From positions 124,001 through 188,000 of the forward strand of contig JAVLRN010000010.1 of assembly GCA_032821775.1 (NCBI GenBank): a stretch of DNA of 64,000 nucleotides, given 5' to 3'. The DNA comes from Sanguinoderma infundibulare (Eukaryota > Basidiomycota > Agaricomycetes > Polyporales > Polyporaceae). Shown piece after piece: positions 13,240-25,979 of this stretch. The number at the start of each line of letters is the position of its first letter. Positions within the stretch are counted from its first letter, which is position 1. Below the pieces are notes generated by a model, which searched no databases, was not told the origin of the DNA, and worked only from the letters and a program-made list of their open reading frames with translations. A program made the position numbers and the translations under genes.

Positions 13240-15070
13240 ATGGACTCCTCCACTCAACCATCGTCCTTTACGACAAAGGCTCCAGTCCGCAGGTCCAAGA
13301 TCCTCGCCGCGCTCGACGCAGAGGCCGCAAACCTCGCCAGCTCCCTCTTGCCCAGCAACGGCATTACTTCGTCAGTCTCCTGCAGACGTGGGACTCGGAC
13401 ATGTATGGCTCACATGCTTTTGCTTTAGCACCAACTCGTCTTCCGCCACGGAACAGTTGTTCTCCCAATCTGCAGCCGAGCAGCAGGAGCCCAAGGCGGT
13501 GGCATTTCCCAGCGAGCCGTCCTCTAAAGGCAAACGCAAGGTCACGGCTCTCCAAATCCAGCGTGCCTCCAGCGACATCGAGAACAACCCTGCCGCTGCC
13601 GAACAACACATTCCCAACTCGAGTGCTGACACCAGCAAGGCCAAACCCAACGCCCCTCCCAAATCCCAACCATGTCTTCCACTCTACTCTTTCAACCAAT
13701 ATCGGCCCGCGCCGGCCGTCGTGTACACTCGGCATGAGGAGGAAGCAAACGATCTTGTGGAAGGGATGAAGGGGCCTCTCGGCTTCGACCTCGAATGGGT
13801 CGTTACCTTCCGTCGCGGGAAGCCACCCACCGAGCGGCCCACTGCCCTGGTCCAGTTGTCCGACGCCCGGATGATCCTGCTCGTCCAAGTCAGCGCAATG
13901 AAGAGTGCGTGGCGTGTGTACTGATCATTTCAAATATTGCTTACTGACTAGGCAATCCAGAGTTCCCGCAGAAACTCAAGGTAACCGCGTCTCGTCCTAT
14001 TGTGGGATTCAAGGGACTCACCCTCTGTCCTTCAGCAAGTCATCGAGGACAAAGACAGAATCAAGCTTGGTGCCAACATTCGTAGTAAGTCCTCCCCTCG
14101 TCCTTCCTTCGCTCGAGAACCAACGCCTAGTCCATCTGCCAGACGACGGCCAGAAGCTCTTCCGCGACTTCGGCCTCCTCCCCGCTGGCCTCGTCGAACT
14201 CGGCGCCCTCGCTCGTCTGGCAGACCCTACCTTCTCCAAAGACTACCAGCGCAGCATCGTCGCGCTCGCCAAGGTCGTCCAGCGGTACACTCACAAGACA
14301 CTCGACAAGGGCAAGGTCCGCACCAGCAACTGGGAGGCGACGCTCTCGCAGACGCAGATCACGTACGCCGCCAACGACGCGCACTGCGCCCTCACGGTGT
14401 ACAACATCTTGATGTCCATCGCCGGAGAGAGCGCGAGCGAGCTGGACTGGAATGCGTGCGCCGCGGACTTGGCGAAAGAATATCGTGAGAAGACCGCTGC
14501 CAACGCCATCACCGACGCCAACATCGCGCGCGCAGGGTCATCGCAAGCGACTCAAGCAGCTGCCGAGGACAAGGAATCCGAGGAGGACATTTCTACCCCG
14601 GCGCCGACGCCCACATTGACGCAATCACAGCTCTCGCGCACCTCGTCGGCTGGCTGGAATCCGTTCGCATGCCAGCCTTCCTCCTCCGGCGCGGGCTCCA
14701 GCCAGATGACCGGCGGGACTCAGCCGAGTCAGGAACACCGCGAGCCACCGCGCCCACAACACCTGCGTGCGTACAAACTGTGGCACCGCCAACACATGCC
14801 TCTTGCCGACATTTGCGCCACGCTGAGGACCAAGGAGCACCCGCTCGCGGAGAGCACCGTCATGTACGTCCATTTACCTGCAAATGCAGGCGTTCAATGT
14901 GGAGCTGACGCGCGGATGCTGGCAGCTCATACGTTGTCGGCGCGTTGCAGGCGGACCCGACCCTGCCGTTCTCGATGGAGCGCTTGAAGGCGTTCGTCCA
15001 GCTCGAGGCTTGGTCCTGGCGCCGCCACCGGGACTGGATCCTCGAGAAGGACGGGTACAAGAAGGCGTAA
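13240..15070 (+). CDS. Werner-type 3'-5' exonuclease domain protein
   Basis: DEDD-family 3'-5' exonuclease resembling the WRN exonuclease domain without helicase, probably nuclear. Starts MDSSTQPSSFTTKAPVRRSK, with a low-complexity N-terminus of about 160 residues. The domain then shows GFDLEW (first Asp-Glu pair), RPTALVQLSD, IKLGANI followed after an intron by PDDGQKLFRDFG (second Asp region), and YAANDAHCALTVY (Tyr-x3-Asp, third motif), so the catalytic acids are all present and of the DEDDy type. A Ser/Thr/Gln-rich linker follows, then a helical segment (LRAYKLWHRQHMPLADICAT) and a final exon ending KDGYKKA. The tail resembles a small winged-helix or HRDC-like module, but this is inference. 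About five introns. A second, different exonuclease family member lies at 50681-51786. Confidence 0.85.
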
Positions 15071-15397
15071 GTCGTGCGAGCCTCCAATTGCTGCCCCTCG
15101 ATTTATGAAATGGTATTTATTCGATATCTGCGGCAATCTATCATCAAGTATCTGTGTCTGGATTTCATCTGATGTACTCACTATCTGTATGCCATCTATT
15201 GGAGTCGGTCTCTTCAAACGTCCATGGGCGCAAGATGGTCTCGTCCATGTCGACTGTCAGGTTATGAATTCGTTGCCACGGTCTGTCATGACGGTCTCGA
15301 CGAGACCTACTTTCGAAAATGATACCCGGAAGGGGGATTGGGTACCTTGCAAAACGGATCTGTATCCGTGGTTACGACACAGTGAGCACTGAGTACG

Positions 15398-15418
15398 GTT
15401 CAACGTTCAACGTTCAAC
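15398..15418. repeat. tandem GTTCAAC heptamers (x3)
   Basis: Three head-to-tail copies of GTTCAAC. Two-copy versions, in the opposite orientation, occur at 25541-25554 and 28620-28633. Confidence 0.8.
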
Positions 15419-15945
15419 GCTGACGCTTCGCGGCTTCGGAGACGACCTAATGACACTGCATTTCCGTGTAAGCGTGCATTCAACAAAGTAACCAAACGCG
15501 GAGGTGGGGCGGCGCTACAGGCGTTCATAGTAAGCATCCATGCAACGATTGTGGCCAGATAGGCACTCACCAACCACAGGAAGGGGTGTTGTACTTGCCA
15601 GTGAATCAATGCCGATGGCGCTTGCTGACTAAGACACGTTGGGTTCATTTGAGGACAACCTCGAGGCGAGGCTTCTTGTTCTCCGCTCTTCTCAAAGCCA
15701 TCTGCCACTCAAGCATTCCAGGTTTGCACAAGCGCTGTCCAAAAGCACAATGATCCTCGGTCTCCAGATATCCCACGTTGGCCGACCCCTGTTACTCGTC
15801 GGACATTTTGCATCGGCACGCTCATGCAGCCAGTGGGAACGGGTTCAGAAGGCACCCCTCCCGGAATCCGGATGTCAGATGCAATGCCGTGAAGATCCCA
15901 GGGTTTATCCCATTCCCCGGGGGTCGGTCATCGGGCCTTGTGCGG

Positions 15946-15953
15946 GTATATAG
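15946..15953 (+). promoter_or_regulatory. TATA-like box of the desaturase gene
   Basis: GTATATAG lies about 112 bp before the desaturase ATG, followed by a purine-rich stretch and then pyrimidine-rich leader sequence, a common fungal core-promoter arrangement. Confidence 0.5.
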
Positions 15954-16064
15954 GAAGAAGAAGAAGAAGAACCTGTCTCGTGCGCGAGTGGTGTTCGACC
16001 CCACCCGACCGATTATCTTTCTTCTTCCCTCCTCTCGCCGTCTTCCCTTGCTTCTCGCTCGCAC

Positions 16065-18122
16065 ATGATGGACGACGGTCTCACCTCGGGGTCCCCAAAA
16101 GGTCAATCCCCTCTTGGTCCCGGCCACCGTCTGGTCTCTTGGTTAGTCCGGGACGGACCGGAGTACGAAGAACGTAAGAGGCGCGCCCAGTTTGTCCTGC
16201 CCTCCATCTCCATCAAGGACGTCCACGCCGCAGTCCCGCGGCACTTGTTCGAAAGAAACACCGCCCAAGGCCTGTATTATGTTGTGCGGATCGTTGCCCT
16301 AACCGTCCTCTTCTACGCCTTCGCGATCCGAATTGATCGCTTGTCCTGGATCACCGCTGCGGCCCTCGGCTTGGGTCCCTCTGGCCGCTTGTTCATTTCC
16401 TGGGCCTTCTGGATACTGTATTGGTTCTGGCAGAGCATATCCTTCGCTGGGTTCTGGACACTTGGTAGGATCAAGCTGTACCATTTTCCTGTTCTTTGAA
16501 CTCATCCTCATTTCGTTTGCCTAGGTCACGAGGTATGCCGGCTAAGAGCTTCGTCGCACCTTAGAGACTGAAGTACTTCGTCTCCGCAGTGCGGTCACGA
16601 ATCTCTCTCTCCTCATGCATGGGTGAATCACTGGGCTGGGATGGCTCTCCACACCTTCGTCCTCACCCCATACTTTGCGTGGCGGCTGACCCATCGTGCT
16701 CACCACGTCCGTTTGTCTCTCTCCCCACGGAGTTTCATGTTTCCACTCACTTGCGCTTCCAGAAAGGAACCAACAACCTCGCTCGTGACGAGACTTATCA
16801 TCCCATGACAAGAAAGGACTTGAAACTTCCCGATATCGCACACGCGACCAAAATGGACTACAAAGAACTCATCGAAGAGACGCCTGCCTACACCCTCTCC
16901 AAGATGATTGTTAGGCAGTTCCTGTAAGTAGTTTTCCGACACATGCTACCGTGTTTCGAGCTGAGTATCATCCAGCGGCTTCCAGCTCTACCTCCTGTAC
17001 GTCCCCCTATATGCTGTCAGTTTTCAAATATTTGATATTGGTTTCGAAGACACAACCGCAAGGGAAATCCGAAGTATCCTCCTTGGACTAGTGTATGTGA
17101 CCTCGAAACGCGTCATAGGACCACGCTAGCACGCTCACGAACTTTCAGCACTACAACCCATACGCGAAGCTATTCAAGCCAAAAGACCGTGAGAGCAGAT
17201 CGCTCCAACATCCTAACAGAAGACTCACTTCGGTACAGAGAACAATATCATCATCTCGGACATCGCCATCAGCTGCATGCTCCTCAGTCTGATTGCATGG
17301 TCGTATCAGACCGGCTTCCACAGTGTGTGGAGCCTGTACTTTGTCCCTTGGCTTGTACGTCTCGATATGGTGTCCTGTTTCACGCAACCCTAACACCTCC
17401 CATCTTTCCACGACATAGTGGGCCCACAACTGGATCGTCATGTTCACATACCTGCAGCACAGCGATCCCACGGTCCCATACTACCGCGAGGTACGAGCTT
17501 CTGTCCCAACCGTTTTCGCGAGCTTCACGCTGACGATCGGCCAGAAATCGTGGACATTTTCCCGCGGCGCGTTAGCCACCGTCGACCGGCCCATCTTCGG
17601 CTGGATCGGAGAGTTCTTCTGGAACGGCGTGAGTCTTGCTACCCTCATTCCCCCCCCAACAGTGCTCACGATGTATTGCCAGATCAATCACCACCACGTC
17701 GCCCATCACTTCTTTGTCACCATCCCGTTCTGTGAGCGTACATCGTCGTGCATCATGATTTCGTGGGACTCAGCCCTGCCAACAGATAACCTGCCGGAGG
17801 TGACCGAAGCAATCAAGCCTGTGCTAGGAGACTACTACTGCTATGACTCCACAGTCAGTTGCCCTACTCCATTCATCGGATGCGGACGCATTGATCCACC
17901 CCTTTTCCTGAATGGTTTCAGCCCACGCTGTACGCTCTCTGGCGCTCGTTCTCCCAGTGCACGTTCATTGAGGACGAGGGCGACGTCGTCTTCTTCAAGA
18001 ATCAGCGCGGTGAGGCTATCCGGGACTATGGCGATGCGGAGGTCGTCTTGTCTACCGGCAGCGGGAAGCCGGGATCCGGAGAAGAGGGCGAAGACGAAGC
18101 CTACAAGCTGGCGGGCTTCTAG
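16065..18122 (+). CDS. FAD2: delta-12 (oleate) fatty-acid desaturase
   Basis: Membrane-bound di-iron desaturase that introduces the second double bond into oleoyl chains in the endoplasmic reticulum. The three histidine boxes are visible: HECGHE, assembled from three exons around 16464-16600; HRAHH at about 16695, just before an intron; and HHHVAHH at about 17690-17710. Membrane helices precede box 1 (LYYVVRIVALTVLFYAFAI, FISWAFWILYWFWQSISFAG) and box 3 (ISCMLLSLIAWSYQ). The motif LTHRAHHKGTNNLARDETY is typical of fungal delta-12 enzymes. About 440 residues, normal for the family. Start chosen as the first ATG of the pair at 16065 and 16068. Around ten introns, one flanking an 8-nt exon. A bifunctional delta-12/omega-3 activity cannot be excluded. 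Converges on transporter B with a 290 bp gap. Confidence 0.92.
16525..16532 (+). other. 8-nt micro-exon in desaturase histidine box 1
   Basis: GTCACGAG sits between an acceptor CCTAG and a donor GTATGC. It supplies His-Glu of HECGHE and part of the preceding Gly codon. Skipping it would shift the frame and remove the first iron-binding box. Confidence 0.8.
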
Positions 18123-18412
18123 AGGTTTACGGAGCGGGTCATAAACCGAACGGACGGCTTACTGGATTGATCCAGAAAACTCGACTTGCGTGTTGTACAC
18201 GCAGACTTGGTTTCTTGGATAATCTTCCTGAACTCGAGCGCGCCGGGGTAAAACCCCGAATGTGCATTATGTATTCTAACGTCCTTGAAGATCGAGTACG
18301 ATAGCAAGGAGAAAATAAGATAGCAACAACACGGTGTGCAGATGACCATCCCTGGGAGACATGGGAACAACAAGTGGACCCATGCGAGCAGGACACGCCA
18401 ATGGAATTATCT

Positions 18413-21400
18413 CTAGGAGGACGAGCGTCCCATGGCAGCAGCAGCAGCCATGGCGTATAACTTGTCCTTATCGCCACTCTCATCGACGAGCGCACGGAGG
18501 AAGCCCTTCTCGTTCTTGAGCAGCTCGCTGGGACTACCGAACTCGACCTACGAGCGATGTCAGTAAGGGAACCAACCAAACAGACATCTTCCACTCCACT
18601 CACAATGTGCCCAGCATCGAGCACCATCTACGTAGAATTGCATGAGCGCTCCTAACCGCTTCGAAACAACCGCAACTTACGATCTTGTCGGAGTCCATGA
18701 TAGTCTGCAGACGGTGGGCGACGGTCAAAAGCGTGACATCTTTGCCGAGCTCAGTACGGAGCGACTTTTGGATAATCGAGTCCGTCTCGTAGTCTGGCCT
18801 CGCCTAATCAATGACCGCGTCTAGATACACGGGCGCGATGATACTCACCGATGGCAGACGTGGCCTCATCGAGGATGAGAAGCTTGCTCTGACGCACGAT
18901 AGCCCGCGCGAGAGCGAGGACTTGGCGCTGACCGACCGACAGATTCGCGCCCCCACCTGCGATCTCGCTGTCGAGCGTGATGCGGGACTCGTCGTTTTCG
19001 TCCTGAAGGTTGAAAAGACCCGCGGAGCGGAGCGCGTCGTTTAAAACGGCATCATCATGCTCGGAGAACGGGTCGAGGTTCTGGCGTAGCGTTCCGCTCA
19101 ACAGTTCGGGCTGGTAACGAGATGTCAGTGATCGTCGATGACAAGGAAAACCGGCGACTAACCACTTGAGGAATGATGGTGATGTTAGAGCGGAGAGCGT
19201 CGAGATTGATCTTGTCCGTTGGCAGCCCGTCGTAATGGACATTGCCCTCGGTCAGGATGCAACGGAGAAGCGCCAGAGTGAGAGAACTCTTTCCACTGCC
19301 CGTGCGGCCAACTGTGCGGTCGCGATAAGCATCTCCCCAATGAAGTGGGAGCGAAGGGTTCCTTACCGATACCGACCCGCTCTCCAGAGGTGACATTGAA
19401 GGAAATCTCGTGCAACACTCTGGGACCGTCCTGGATCATAGGATGTGAGTCCATACAACTCGTAGCGCGATCAGGCAACTACTCACCGAGGAGTAACGTG
19501 CAGAGAGGTTCTTGACCTCAAGGCTACCACTTGCAGGCCAATAGGCCGGAGGCACGCCATCCAGAGTAGGCTTTGGCTCATGCTCAATAAGAAGGTACTG
19601 CTGGATACGCTCCAAGCTATTGCCTGAAGGACATTGTCAGACCGAAAGCATGTGGATGTGCACATTCTCGGACATACCCGAGGTCTCAAAATCGTTGAAA
19701 ATGCGGACCCACTCCAAGATGACGTTGCTGAATGCGGCTGCACGACGAAAAGTCAACATCCCAGACCACTATAAGGAATGTTAAGTAACGTGCCGGCCAT
19801 CGTCAGGGAGAAACCGGTGTTGGAGGCGCTCAGTGGATCAAAGTACACCAGCCAAATCGCAAGAGCGGTCATGAACACAGTGCCCGCGAGATCGACGCGA
19901 ATGGTCACCCAGCTGTCAAATTATTGATGTTACTCGGTAGGTTGGTTTCCTTTGGAATAGGACATACCGGTTAAGATTCATGCTGGTGATGGCAACACGA
20001 CTGTACTTGTCAATACGCGTGTATGCTTCCCGCTTGAATGCTTCCTGGACGCCGTAAGCACGGATGGAAGCTACGCAAAGGCAGTCAATACAGTACTCGG
20101 CATGTTATAATCGGTCATCACGTACTGATTCCACTAACCGCAGCACCAAAGTGGCCGAGTACGGGTCCCTTCGCGACACTCATCTCACGCTTCACAGACA
20201 ACTGGGCCTTCATGTAGACGTTCCCCAGGGTTCCGCCTACGAGAGCGACCAGAATGGAAGGGATGATGAATATGGGAGAAAATGTGACGACGGCGAGGAC
20301 CTTCATCAACAGGTATGCTGTGATTTGCATCAGTATCTCCGTAGTCCTCGCAAAACGGGAATCCACTAGGATAACCAACGACAGGTGAACAACAGACAAT
20401 TCAGGTGCTCGAAAACCGCTCACTCGTCTGAATGTCCTCTGTGCATCGTGCAATTATACGTCCAGTTGGCGTCTTGTCAAGCCATCTGTGTCCGGAAATT
20501 TTGAGTATGATTCGTGTAGTTTCAAGGGATCACGCACCGGAGTGTTGTTCCTAGAATGGAAGTGACCAGTTTCTCGTGAACAATCCTAGCAGCTCTCATG
20601 CTTCCACCGACATAGAACCAGACGCAGAATGCGGAAAAGCTCATGGTGACGACCACGGTGCAACAATACACGGTGAGGTAGCTGAGAGACAGTGGGATTC
20701 ATAACGAGCACCTGCATTGAAAAGAGGTTCACTTACTATTTGACATCCACGTCTTCGGGTGCCGTAGTTTCGTATTGCGCAGCCCAGAAACCGAGCCACC
20801 AAGACTGAACACACAGCACAGCCTGTAAGCAGTCGGAACTAGCCCACCGTACCATAAAACGCACCTGAATGTTAGTGATTATATGTCGCAGAATATACCC
20901 GCTGGCGTAGATGAACCAAAATAGGAGAGGCCGCGTCGACATGTTGCCAACGTACAGCAACACTAGCATGTCTGTTAGGCGGAAGTTATGAAGCAATGGC
21001 CGGATGGCTCACGAGCTTTCCAACCGACGTGGCCTAGTTCCATTTCTTCAGCCACAACGAGCTTCCCAGCCGATGACGGCGCATTGTCGTCTTGCGGCTT
21101 CTCTCCGTCTATATCTTGGTCAGCCTTTTGGAGTTCCGCAGCTTCGTGCTCCACTGCCTTCAGTAGCTTGGAGTCGTGTGCGAGCGCGCTTGAGAGCGAT
21201 CCTTGGCCCAGGATGCGACCGTCGGAACCGACATCGACCACGAAGTCTGCGATTGGGCTGACCATCGCGACATTGTGAGTCTAGCTTAACGTGTCAGAAT
21301 ATCATGTGCAACACGTCCTTCCCGATCTTACCACGAGGATGACAGTGCGCCCACGCAGGAGATCGCCGGTGAGACAATTGTCAACGATCCAGCGAGAAGT

Positions 21401-24400
21401 GTGAACGTCAAGAGCGGCCAGGATCTGGTCCTCGAGGCATCAGTAGGTGTAGCGGAAACAGCCTGTTGCACTTACATCGTCCAGCAGTAGGATCTCCGCG
21501 CTCGAGTACACTGCACGAGCCAGTGTGATGCGAGCCTGTAAAGCGTGCCAGTGAATCAGGCCGAAAGTAGCAGCAATCCAGGAGAAGAGGACTGGACCTT
21601 CTGACCGCCGCTACACATGTAGTGCCTGTTGAGTATCGACTTCGATAAGAGAACCGGTATTGGCTTACCTAAGCGTTATACCTTTCTCCCCGACCTCGGT
21701 TTGGTCACCGGCGTCGAACAGGCTGAGGTCGCGCTCGAGAGCGCATTGCTTGAGTACTGAATAAAACGAGTAAGCAGAAGCCCTGAGAACAACCACAGTG
21801 TCCTCTACCTTTCTTGTACCTGATCTCGTCGAACGCCGTGCCGAAGACGATATTGTTCTGACATGCATAAGGCCGTTAGCAAAGCATCTCACGATAAGAC
21901 TGATCAAGAAGACACGCCTTGATCGTATCATTCTGAACCCAAGACTCCTGCGCAGCATATGCCACGCCGCCTTCCCTCGGAAGACTAACAAACGAGTCGG
22001 GGCCAGCAGGGATGTAGTGCATTTCCCCGAGCAACGCCATTAGCAACGACGTCTTGCCGGATCCAGTAGAACCAACGATCAGGTTGACCTTTCCGGGCTT
22101 GAAGGATACCTCGTCATCAACGTGAAGCATAAACGTCCGCCTTCGAGTGCCTCCAGGGGTGGCCACCAGTTTGGCAGAGTCGTTCGCCCAGGTGAATGAT
22201 GCATTGCGAATACCGATGGCGTCCCGGCACTGCTCGGGGACAGGAATAGAGAGCACCTCGGCCGCTTCAGATTCGGTAAACTCGTCAATGAGCTCGGTCT
22301 GCATGCAACGAAATCAGTTCTAGGCCAGATCTGGACCATCAAGCGCGAGAACTTACGTTGAACAAGAAGTCTTCGATACGTTCGAGAGCGACCTTGGCTG
22401 GCGACGAATTCAGAACGACATCTTTTCCTGGGAAGAATGAACGAACCTTGAATGAGCGCAGGGATAATGTAAAACGTCGCATGGATATCCATCTGGAGCA
22501 TGTCAAACACTGTAACGCCATGAGTAACCATTTCTATAAAATGGGAACGACAGCGTACCGGCCATGGCGGAGAACACCTTCGAAGCTACAATTGCATTAG
22601 CGAGGAAAGTGTGCATTACGGTCAAAGTCCATTACCAGTCAACGTCTCCCCCATGATCAGGGTCTATGTGCAAGTGAAGTAAGCCTGTAGCCTCAAGTTG
22701 CCAGTGACTCTGGTCAATACTCACATAGGTTGAGAAGGTGGTCACCATAATCAGGACGGGGATCACGAAACTTAAGAAAGCGTCAGATGTCGTCCCCAGG
22801 TACGTGATCGTGTGTAATGGGCTCACTTGCAGATATTATTCCACATCCCTAGCATTCGGTTCTTGCGAAGCGAGACAAGTTCCTCATCACGTTTCTGGTT
22901 CAACTGTTTGGCAATGCGCGGCTCCCATCCGAACAATTTGATCATGCGAATGACGTTCATCACTGTAGAAGGGGATGCATGATCCTTGAGGCGGATCATG
23001 CAAAGAAATGCTGCGCAACGTACCCTCAGTGACGGACTGGACACGAGCATCGGTCTGTTCGCATATGCTGATGAGACATAATCCTTGAAGACAAGCGCAA
23101 CCGATACACCTACCCGCTGCATCTTTTCACGCTGAGTTCCTTGAATGTGCTTCGTGATCCATCCAGGGACAGGAAGAGTGATCAACATGGTCACAAGACC
23201 AACCAACGCACTATCCGGAACGATGGCATATCGTCAACCCATAGCCCGTCACCATACACTAGTCCGAAAGATGTACGCACCTCCATCCGAGAAGCTGGTA
23301 CAGGAAAACCATGCACAATATGACCTGGAAAGGACATTCCAAAACTGCACCAACCCGTAAGTCTTCCAAAGCGAACCAGCACACAAGAAAGATAACGAGA
23401 CCCACTTGCGAAGGTGATCAACATCGCGATTGGCTCCAAGCTGCTCAAGTCGCTAGAGATCAAGTTGTTGATCCTTCCGACCAGGTTCTTCCCGTTGTTC
23501 TTCTGATCTTCGGCTGGCTTCGCTGGCGCAGCCTCCTTCCGGCCATCGTCCGAAGAGGCCTTGCCCTTGCCCTTGGTCGACACAGATGTGGACGCTGGGA
23601 TGACGACGGTGCTCGAGGTAGAGGCCGCCGAATGGACGGGGGCGCCTGCCCCAGCGTCCGAACCGTCCTCCGAACTCTCGCCTTCGCCTTCCTCCCCAGC
23701 TTGCGATGCGGTATCCGGGGTCGCAACCGCGGTGTTCTCGCCACTCTTACTTTCGTCAGTGGCATTAGAGGTTTCAGCCTTCATGCGGATCCGGAGAGCG
23801 TGCTCGAAGACAAGCTCCGTGATGATGGCTTGAATGCGCACGGAAATGCGAGTCTACCAATGCATCAGCTCACTCATATCAGCGATAGCATCAACGCTCG
23901 GCGTGACGTACATGTTTGAACATGAACCACTGATCAGAAATGCTCTTTGCAACACGTCCGAAAAACAGCAGCGCGATCCAAACCCAGGGCTGCACGCTAT
24001 CAATCTTCCCACCAGATTCTAGGTGGCTGGGCCGGACGTGCGTATGAGTACGTCGCTTCCGCACCTCTATAACAGACGCCGAAACCGATACGCACCTCAG
24101 AAGACCTTTGATGGCGACGGGCGCAGCAAAGGCAAAAACAACCTGCATCGCATGAGCCTCATTGCAAGTCGTTGAGCGCGAAACAAACTCACCGCAGTGA
24201 TGGACATCGCAGATAGGTGAAGGAACTCGACCCCTTTGCAACCACATAAATTCATGAAAGATGCCGCGATATATGCAGAGACTCACAGAAGACTCGGAGC
24301 AGCTTGAGCGCAATATGTGTACGTGATTTATTCTGAGTCGGATCAAGACGCTGGGTACACGTCAAAGCATCAGACATGTCGCATCTTGTGAGATGAGACG

Positions 24401-25469
24401 CACTGACCGGGAAGCTGTGTCCAACGAGGTTCTTCAAATGGTCATAGTCCGCCAGGGGAGGGAGCAAGTCATATTTGAAGTGGGGTATCTTGTAAGCGGT
24501 CCACACGATGGGGGCGATGAAAGTGAACGAGACGAGCGACGCAAACGACGCCGTCTGTTCCGCGCTCGGATCGAGAATGTCCTGGAATACTTGTCATGGA
24601 CATGCGATCTTATAAGAAGACAGAGACTCACTTTGGCATTCACCGGGACATACTTCCGGGGAACGAAAAGGGGGACAATGACGGCAGCGATCGTGAGTAG
24701 AGCCAGCTTTGCGTAGAGGAATGGCCCCTCGGCGATATCGACGGGCTTGAGTTCAAGCGTTGCAAGGGGGTACACATCACGATACATGTAGGCGCTCCAA
24801 ACAAGCACAAGAATCCAAGAGGCATGACCGTATGCACGACTGTTCACGAGATGGCTGCCGAAGACTCCGAGCGAACAAAGGACCGTGAGATAAGTCTGCA
24901 ACGATTTTCAGCTTTTACGGCATGATGTATAGAACAATGCCTTACATAGAGTACGCATTGGGAAGTCTGCACGAGCTTGGAAGTTACCGCCAGTTCGCGT
25001 GATATTGTACTCCCGTGCGGCAGGATTAGCTGGGCTATGGAGATTCCAAATAGCCCAAGGATCGACAGTAGCTGAACGAACTTGTACGCGAAGGTGGCGC
25101 CTCCCCCCAAATTGTCGAGCGTTTGCCGGAAGTGCGAGCGTCTCGATGTCTCAGAGTCTGTAGAGACGTCGATTGCGGTATCTCCAGCCTGAAGGCCACC
25201 CTTGCGGAAGACATCGACAACGCATCGGACTAGCAGCGTCACCCCAGAAACGCCTGCTACGTAGACCGGTAGCAGCAAAGAGTCTAGCAATGGACTGGTG
25301 ACATCGCGTGAGCCTACATACACATTTGCACGTCGGCGCAATGACGCGTCCGACGATGCATGAAGCTGCGGCTACAGACGTACCTGTTCGCGACTGAAGC
25401 AATTGTTACTCCCGACGCTGTTAAGGGTACCTGAGATAGCTCTGCAAGCCAAGCTATGGGATCATCCAT
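18413..25469 (-). CDS. ABCC-family (MRP-type) ABC transporter B, intron-rich
   Basis: Paralogue of the transporter at 586-7508, with the same layout. Starts [20 protein letters not shown]; the first intron follows and leads into [19 protein letters not shown], the first membrane helix. TMD1 holds a long Ser/Ala/Glu/Lys-rich insert (about 23460-23770) ending in [13 protein letters not shown]1 has [22 protein letters not shown] and a Walker B region about 21400-21540. TMD2 runs about 19750-20990. NBD2 has [23 protein letters not shown] and [10 protein letters not shown]. It ends [16 protein letters not shown], similar to the end of A. About 1,450-1,550 residues, roughly thirty introns. NBD1 is predicted to be the degenerate, NBD2 the competent ATPase site, as usual in ABCC. 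Substrate unknown. A two-copy GTTCAAC motif lies 72 bp upstream of the start. Confidence 0.9.
21598..21610 (-). other. 13-nt micro-exon encoding the NBD1 signature (transporter B)
   Basis: Read on the minus strand, it is bounded by TGTGTAG and GTCCAG and encodes the end of Ser plus Gly-Gly-Gln-Lys, as at 4203-4215 in transporter A. Length and phase are the same in both genes. Confidence 0.8.
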
Positions 25470-25540
25470 GGCTCACGAGGAGCTTGGGACGATGGTCGAG
25501 AGAAGCTTCGTAAAGGGGGAAGGGCTAGATGGAAGCTGCG

Positions 25541-25554
25541 GTTGAACGTTGAAC
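25541..25554. repeat. GTTCAAC pair (reverse orientation)
   Basis: Reads GTTGAACGTTGAAC on the plus strand, that is two GTTCAAC units on the minus strand, 72 bp upstream of the transporter B start. Confidence 0.7.
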
Positions 25555-25979
25555 GAAGGGTTCGTGTAGGCGCCAGAGATGCAATTTCGGAGACTTTAAA
25601 TCAATCAAAGTACGCGATAAGATACAGCTGACTCACCAAAAACGCCAGGGGGCAGTGCATCTGGGGACCGTGAGCGGCCAGGGAACCGTAGAGCGCTGGT
25701 TTCAACGGCGGTGATCCCGCTGTGGGAACCATGCGCATGGAGCGTGATATCATACCACTAGGATTGACCGCGGCATCCCCTCCTGATGTGACGATACTGA
25801 ATCGTGGATGGCAATGCGCGTGAGTCCCTGTCGATAGCCCAACTTGAAGGAATGGTGGTTATTATTCTGGGGTGGTAATTGTTTGCAATCAGCGTGAGTG
25901 CGACACCGACTATAACTGGTTCGTACTTACACTTCACTTGATGTGGAACTGGGTTGATTTGGTCCGTACAATCCGCATG

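Larger units (their letters stand above)
15071..16064. other. intergenic region with triple GTTCAAC motif and desaturase promoter
   Basis: About 1 kb between the exonuclease 3' end and the desaturase start. It carries three tandem GTTCAAC units at 15398-15418 and a TATA-like box at 15946-15953. No gene was recognised. Confidence 0.5.

Noticed and set aside
8043..18122. A metabolic gene cluster between the two transporters
   Set aside because: Permease, zuotin, exonuclease and desaturase have no common pathway, and no synthase, P450 or cluster regulator is present.
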